NCBI GenBank assembly: GCA_003586115.2
Contig: QVOM02000057.1
Span: 4,466,447-4,530,446 of the forward strand
DNA length: 64,000 nucleotides
Source: Salvator merianae
Lineage: Eukaryota; Chordata; Lepidosauria; Squamata; Teiidae
Direction: 5' to 3'
Shown here: positions 57,734 through 64,000 of the stretch, piece by piece
Layout of the letters: the number at the start of each line of letters is the position of its first letter
How positions within the stretch are numbered: the first letter of the stretch is position 1
Made by a program: the position numbers and the translations under genes
Notes under the pieces: model-generated
What the model was told of the DNA's origin: nothing
Seen by the model: the letters and a program-made list of their open reading frames with translations, nothing else
Databases searched by the model: none

Positions 57734-60700
57734 ATGTTGCCATGCAAGAAGAGAAGAGTTGTTACAGCAGATTCTTCCGAGGAAGAGACAGCAGGGCTTA
57801 ACTATGTTCCAGATGTACAGGCTGTTCAGATGGAGGTTTCTCCATCAGGTAGGATAAAATACTTCCATGTCCCAGGGCTGTAGGCTGAGGGACAGGATAA
57901 TCCTAATCTAATTGAAGGGAAATGGAAGTCTAGGTACCACCTCCAGGGTGGAGAGACGGGTAGGAGGCCTCTCAAGGCCATTTGCAGGGAGTTGAGAGCA
58001 GGGGAAGATTTTGCCTTCGTCTTCTGCGTGAGATGCCCAGAAGCAACTGGTGGGCCACTGGGTGAAAGAGGATGCTGGAGTAGATGGGCTGTGGCCTGAT
58101 TTCAGCAGGACAAATTCATGGAGGACAGGCCACTAGAATGGATACCTAGGTACTGCCTCCATATTGGAGAGACAGGCAGGAGGCCTCTAAAGGTTTGGCC
58201 TTTATCTTCTGCTTGAGATGCCCAGAAGCAATTAGTGGGTCACTGTGTGAGACAGGATACTGGACTATCGGTGCTGTGGCCTGACCTAGCAGGGCTTCTT
58301 CTGGAAAGGACTTCACAAAACATCTCTTGATAGACCTGTATCTTCGTCTTATTTTGGCAGCACCGGCAGGGGACTTGTGTTTCTTTGAAGCTGCTGGCGG
58401 AAAACCTACAGAGGAAGAGGCGATTCCAGCGAGCGAGATTCTGCAGAAGGGTTGTCAGAAATTGGCGGAGGCCTCTTTCAGTGAAGGGGCACTCGTGACT
58501 GTGGTGGGTGATAACACTTGCCTGGATCAGGCCAGAGAGAATCAGAGGGAATCAGCTGAACTTCTGGTGGTCGAGGAGCAGAGACTGGAACATGAAGGTG
58601 AGAACGCAGTATGGTTACAGCTGAGCATATGCTGCAGAAATCACAAGTCCTGTTTCCTTTAACCCGTTGGTTCTCAGATTGTGAGACTTAACCCTGTGGA
58701 GGGGTCATTAACAATTTAGAGCAAGGGAAGGTTGAAAAGCAATAGTCAGTTCAAACTCTATTTCAGTCCAAGACCAGCAGGGATAGTGAGCTATAAGTTC
58801 AGCCCTGTCCCATTCATTCATTCTGTTTGTATACCGCCTTTCTAAGAGATTACTTAAGGTGGTTTACAACAACCATGAAAATTACAATTCTAAGTAATAC
58901 ATCGTACACGAAAATAGATAATGCATTATAAAATGATGTACAAATCAACTAATACACTTAGCCGTTGCTGAGGGAGCCCAGCAAAATTGAAAACAATGCA
59001 AAGACTTTGAAAAGAAAGCGACGGCAAGCATTTCTTGCTGGCACTAGATGGCACTATAATTTGGAACCACATTAGATGTGATCTGAGCTGGTTGATCTGA
59101 GGAGCCGCACCGCCTCTTTAGTGCCTCTTACTGCTGGCAAGAAACAGTTACAGGCCTTTGTTTGCATTTAAAGCTTCCAACTTGCTTTCAGTTTTGGTTG
59201 AGTTTTCTTAGCAGCGGGAGCCCAGTTGATCAGCTATGTGGCTTTAGGGTGCAGAGTGTGACAGAAGTTCTTAAATAAATAAGCTCCAAAGATTAAAGGT
59301 GGTGCCCCCTGCAGGAAGGGAGGTTTTGGCAGGCTCTTAATTCATTGAAAATGGAAGGAGCCGTATAATCGGATTTAAATAATTCATTTAGGTAGGAACG
59401 CATTAGCTTGCCTGCTGTAAGTAAGATTTCAGCATATCTCCAACCGGTTGTTTCCAGCTGGTGTGCTTTCTCCGAAGTCGGGGTCTGGTCCTCTGAGTGT
59501 GAAAACCCCGAAGGCGGCACAAGATGCCGAATTTCCCCAAGAGGCCAAAGAGGACGCTGAAGAGACAGGACTGTTTATCCCAGTGGGTAAGTTTTGCATG
59601 TCCTTGGTACGAGTGGTGTGGGAGCCTTCTGCTGACCTTAAGCTGTAGCTGGGGGACTGAGCAGACAGAGATTGAAGACAGGTTGAGGCGTGCAGAACCA
59701 TTGGGCTAGAAGAGGCCGGTGAGGTCATCTAGTCTTATCCCCTCGCTGCTTGGAGGGATTCAAATCAGAGTATCTCCTGGTAAGGGACAGGTATGGGCAA
59801 CACGGTTGATCTGCTTTTATTGAGGGCGTTGGAAAAAAATACAGCCTAGTGTCGGCTTTATTGTAATTTATACCCATTACTACCTGTCTTACATTCTGGG
59901 ATGGTGGAGGACAAGTTGTAACCCTTTTCCCTGCAGCCTCCTTCAAGTGCTTGAAGAGGGCGGTGGTCTTTCCCTCCGTTTCTCCCGTCTTAAGGCTTCA
60001 GGGAGCTTAGTTTCACCTCCCAGTTTAGATGTCATGGCAGCCCTTCCAGTGTAAGAGTCCCGCTGGCCAAAGGTTACTTGGAAAATTGCAACGCTGAGGC
60101 GACGGGTTGCAGATTTAGACCGTCTTTGTTTGTGCTTTGGACTCCCAGAGGAGCGCGAAGAAGATGTGGGGAAGAGAAAGCGGCGGAAAACTGCGAAACG
60201 GAAACGGGACGGGAGGTGCCCGGACGAGGAGGGCGAGCCCTTGGCTTGTGACCTCAAGTTGGACGACACCCTGGACCGGACGCTGGAAGATGGGGCGAAG
60301 CAGCACAACCTGACGGCGGTCAACGTGCGAAACATCCTTCATGTGAGTGGTCAGGGGTAGAGGAGGGGGCGCTGAAGAATTCCCACGGAGGGCGTTGCTC
60401 CCGGCTCGAGCCAGGCTGCCCAGAAGTCAGAAACAGGTTTCCCCTTCCCCTGAAACGGAGCAAGCTGAAAGCCTTCTCTTTTTCTTCATCTGTCACTGCT
60501 CAGGAAGTGATCACAAACGAACACGTCGTCGCCATGATGAAAGCTGCCATCAGCGAGACGGAGGACGCCCCTATATTTGTAAGTTTCCTAGAAGCCAGCT
60601 CCTTGCTGGAAGAGAGGAAGGAGGCATGAAGGCTGCTAGGATTCCATCTGGAGGCTGTAGTAATAAAATATTCTCTCTCCTGCCTCCCCCACCTTGTATC

Positions 60701-63631
60701 CTTAGGAACCCAAAATGACTCGGTCCAAACTGAAAGAGGTGGTAGAAAAAGGAGTGGTAAGTATCTTGTGCCTGGTGAATTGGACCACCAGCGTTGAAGA
60801 TGTCGTCGTCTTTTTATAGGCCTGCTGGTGGGGATATAAGGGGCGTTTAACTGATCGATAGATCAGCCTGTGAAATATGTCAGTACAGCTGCAATGGGTA
60901 TGAGTCCACTTGCTTTTTTCCTTAAATTGCGGGCAGGCAGGAGTATGGGTTTGGATTCTGGATGTAGTGGAAAGATAGTGTTCCCCCTCTGCTTTTTATC
61001 AGCTACTTGCTTCCTTCTTTGCCTACGACTGTTAAAATACTAATTTGTCCCTTTGCGTACTCTCTCTGTCGCCCATTTGCTTCTCGCGCAACCGGAGGTA
61101 GAGTGAGGTCGACAAGGGGTTTCCATTTCTTGAACCCCCTAGTCAAGCCCTTCTCCTTGCCTTAAGGGAGTCGGCTGTAGGTCAGCAGAAGAGCGACGGC
61201 TCAGAAGGCAGAGGGTTGCAGGTTCAATCCTTGGCGTCTCCCTAGACAGAGGTTCGGCAAACTGCTTCAGTACTCTTCCCGTGGAAACTGCGCAGACATT
61301 ACCCTCGGTTACTGGGACGGTCAAAAGTTTCCTTTCCCTTATTTTTCTGCTGGGGCCGCCCTAACTGTGGTGCTCCAGGTGTTGCTCAACTACATCTCCC
61401 ATAAGTCCAGTCAGCCTGGTCAGAGGCAAGGAATGATGGGAAGTCAGCAGCATTTGGGAAGTCCAGAAATTGGCTAGCCTTGGTGTCGATAATCAGCTAT
61501 AGGATCATTTTTAGTTGTCTTTTCTTTATATGTTTGTTTAATGAATTACTGTAGCTGCCCTGGGGGCTCCAACTTTGGTTAAGAATCAGCCAAATATCTG
61601 AAGCACTTGGCTAGAGGATTTGATAAGAATTGTAGCTTCTGAGAGAGTTGGCTTTTGAGATGGCTAATAAAGCATTTTCTTTTGTCAGGTAATCCCAACG
61701 TGGAATATTTCTCCAATCAAGAAAGCAAATGAAACTAAGGTGACCACCAACTCCGTTTTTAACCTTTTCACTGTGTAAACTGGATCTCTTAGGGAGTAAT
61801 GTGTTCACACTATCTCCTTCGCCCTAATGGGAACTTTTATTTTTTTCAAAAAAATTCATGCTTGCTTTATTTGTTTGATCCTGTTTATTTGGTATAGAGG
61901 TATAATTGTGTCTTTTTATCCTGCTGTTGGCTTTGGTGTATATATGTGCATGAATTATTATTTTTTTTTAAACCTGGTTCAGTGGGAAAAAAAAAGGGTC
62001 TTGACTGTGGTGGCCCCCAGACTCTGGAACACCCGCCCCCGGGAGTTTCCCCAGATGCCTGGTTAAAACATCCCTCTCCACCCAGGCCTTTAATGCTTGG
62101 CTTCCCCTGGGTGTTGTTCTGCCAGACTGGGAGGGTGGGTTATATTTTAAATATGTCCCAGGTATATCTTACATATTTTATATTTCTATTGCTGTCAACC
62201 ATCCTGGGACTTTCGGTTGAAGGGTGGGATATAAATTCTTAAATAAATAAATAAAATGCTTGCAGCCCCCTCAGTTTGTGGACATCCCCCTGGAGGAGGA
62301 CGATTCCTCTGACGAAGAGTACCAGCCGGAGGAGGAGGAAGAGGATGAGACGGCCGAGGAGGTACGTGTTGCCCGATTGCCCCAGGAGGGGGCTTGGCTT
62401 TGGCCGTGACCCATTTTAGGCCTGGCCTGGCCTGTCACCTAGGTTGAGGATTAGCCCCGTTGGTTTTCAGTGGGTCGGCTTGAGATCCACGGGCAGGTTT
62501 CCTCTGCTGGACGCCAAACTGAGTCACTATTTACGCAGTTGCGGCGTATGTCTCACTTGCTTGGTATATCCTCTGCTTGCTTGGCTTCGCCACGCTTCTC
62601 CCTTTCCCACAGAGCTTGTTGGAGAGCGACATTGAAAGCGCTGCCTCGTCCCCACACGGCGCCAAGCGCTCGCGCCCGAGGCAGTCTGACCTGGCGGAGG
62701 CTGACGAGGAAGGAGCGACACCGACGGAGGTAAGGCGGGCTCTTGCCTGGGTTGCTCGCGGGGAGGGGCAGAACTTGTTTCTTCTGTTCACGAGTGACAG
62801 GCGTGAAGCGCCAGGGTCACGTGACTGAGCGAAGCAGCCCGCTCTTCCTCGCCAGGCAGAGAAAGCCGCCGCGGTCCCTCTCCAGCGCCATATCAGCGCC
62901 GAAGTTGTACCGATGGGACCCCCGCCACCCCCTAAGCCCAAGCAGAACAAAGACAGCGCCTTCATGGAGAAGCTCCACGCAGTTGACGAAGAACTGGCGT
63001 CCAGCCCAGTGTGTATGGATACCTACCAGGTGAGGAACGGGCCGTCGGCCGTCCCGAGGATGCTTGAACGTTGGCTCGGCCTGCTTTGGTTTCGGTGGGC
63101 CTGGCGGGGGTGTGTGTGTGAATGTCACCAGGGAAACACCCTTGTGGGTTTTTGTCTGCCTCCCCTTATAATTTTGCCAAACAGATGGTTTAAAGAATTC
63201 TGCATTGGGCAGGGGGTTGGACTAGATGACCCCAGAGATCCCTTCCAACTCTATGATTCTCTATGGGTCCACACCCCTTTAACTTCTGAGGGTGGTAGTA
63301 CAACCAGGAGGGCCTCCCTGGCAGAATCTGTAGCCAGACTGAAAGCATTTCAGGGGGCTTGGAGGTGTGAATTAGACGAGGGTTTTTCCTCCTTTTCTCT
63401 TACGCTCCATTCAAGCTCCCTGCTCCTCTGCCCTCTAGCCCCTGGAAGACAGCTTGATCGCCTTCCGCACCCGGTCCAAGAGACCCTTGAAAGATGTCCC
63501 CCTCGGGCAGCTGGAGGCGGAGCTCCAGGCGCCGGACATCACCCCGGACATGTACGACCCCAACACGGCAGACGACGAAGAGTGGAAGAGATGGCTAGGC
63601 GGCCTCATGAACGACGATGTGGAGAACGAAG
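57734..63631 (+). CDS. GON4L: GON4L, first eleven coding exons (3' part outside window)
   Basis: GON-4-like is a large nuclear protein reported to act with YY1 and SIN3A/HDAC1 in transcriptional repression and cell-cycle control. Exons: 57734-57848 (exon begins 57688, ATG in MLPCKKRR), 58361-58597, 59458-59586, 60149-60342, 60504-60578, 60706-60756, 61689-61739, 62266-62361, 62613-62729, 62856-63029, 63439-63631. They join in frame: 477 codons plus one base. From exon 3 the match to human is strong, for example [39 protein letters not shown], the acidic [34 protein letters not shown] and [20 protein letters not shown]. Exons 1-3 (about 160 residues) are acidic, poorly conserved and shorter than the human N-terminus as I recall it. 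The PAH and SANT-like domains lie beyond the window. Confidence 0.96.
57917..58312 (+). mobile_element. Two CR1-like LINE 3' ends in GON4L intron
   Basis: Copies at about 57917-58112 and 58113-58312, each with the accacctccagggtggagag or related block and gctgtggcctga near the end. The second ends about 50 bases before the exon at 58361. Confidence 0.75.
58820..58885 (-). mobile_element. LINE or SINE 3'-end fragment
   Basis: On the minus strand: gtaaaccaccttaag, then gaaaggcggtatacaaac, the usual 3' end block of this genome's LINE-tailed repeats. Confidence 0.5.
61160..61325 (+). mobile_element. tRNA-derived SINE copy
   Basis: Same family as 48476-48770: cagagggttgcaggttcaat (B-box-like), then ttcggcaaactgcttcagta and tggaaactgcgcagac. 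In GON4L intron 6. Confidence 0.65.
61990..62260 (+). mobile_element. LINE 3' end ending at a GON4L splice acceptor
   Basis: Contains ggtggcccccagactctgga ([12 protein letters not shown]), a long 3'UTR, gactttcggttgaagggtgg and the tail aaataaataaataaaa. The tail stops about five bases before the acceptor ttgcag of the exon at 62266. Confidence 0.75.
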
Positions 63632-63887
63632 GTGCGTGGCCGTCCGCGGTCGAGCTTGCTGCGCCGGGCGGCGGCTGGGTCCTCTGTGGCCGCGACAGGC
63701 TGCGTTTTTGCCTTGGGTAGCTGAGGGGACTGTGTAGAGCAGAGGCCCTGGAGGGGCACTGCGTTGGGGAATGCTGATTTGGGGAGTGAGTGGGCAAGGA
63801 GTAACATTCGCCATCTTGCCGTGTTAGGGATAAAGGCGGGCCGCAAGGACCGAGTCTCACACTGGCATTTTGGCTTGCTTGAAGTGG

Positions 63888-64000
63888 AATTTGAGCAGGG
63901 GGGACTCTCAGAATTTGAGCAGGGGGGACTCTCAGAATTTGAGCAGGGACGAATCTGGGAATTAGAGCGGGGGAGACTCTCAGAATTCGAGCTGGGCATG
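63888..64000. repeat. 24-bp minisatellite running off the window
   Basis: Units close to gaatttgagcaggggggact ctca, four or more, with single-base changes; in the GON4L intron after 63631. Confidence 0.85.

Noticed and set aside
1..64000. CRISPR arrays, operons, phage or other prokaryotic systems
   Set aside because: Intron-split vertebrate genes throughout; the direct repeats present lack spacer structure.

Overview
This window is nuclear DNA from a vertebrate, most likely a squamate reptile (lizard or snake). Genes are split by GT/AG introns and separated by long non-coding stretches. The repeats include two 3' ends of a BovB-type LINE, many 5'-truncated CR1-like LINE 3' ends, LINEs with (AAATA)n tails and tRNA-derived SINEs, a mix typical of squamates. 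Species cannot be fixed from sequence alone. I see no prokaryotic system, CRISPR array or recognisable tRNA or rRNA gene. Three assembly gaps are present: 10331-10612, 43538-43795 and 55932-56077.

Five genes can be assigned by protein similarity recalled from memory. They are the last two coding exons of MTX1 (+, 28-1320); GBA, lysosomal glucocerebrosidase (-, ten coding exons at 5650-14943 with a likely 5'UTR exon at about 19441-19560); RIT1, a Ras-like GTPase (+, five coding exons, 22314-28073); SYT11, synaptotagmin-11 (-, four coding exons, 36676-53514); and the first eleven coding exons of GON4L (+, 57734-63631, running off the window). Exons of the three complete genes join in frame to 558, 224 and 429 codons. 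Seven of the ten GBA coding exons also have the lengths I recall for the human gene (exon 4 is 150 bp against 147).

Layout: MTX1 and GBA converge on a repeat-bearing intergenic region (1484-5616). GBA and RIT1 diverge from a region of about 2.8 kb, with a CpG island on the RIT1 side. RIT1 and SYT11 converge; 28074-36675 holds both probable 3'UTRs and a 151-bp tandem repeat. SYT11 and GON4L diverge, each with its own GC-rich promoter region about 2 kb apart. The genes do not form one pathway. This is a conserved neighbourhood matching human 1q22, but with GBA lying directly beside RIT1, whereas in human the two are several hundred kilobases apart.

Points most worth a second look: a GON4L splice acceptor directly abutted by a LINE tail; a GBA protein with a C-terminal extension and a changed set of N-glycosylation sequons; the GBA-RIT1 adjacency; fold-back elements and a hairpin-bearing tandem repeat; and a long G-run at the GON4L promoter beside an assembly gap. 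I found no convincing undescribed biological system. Exon boundaries were read by eye from splice signals and reading frame; repeat boundaries are approximate.
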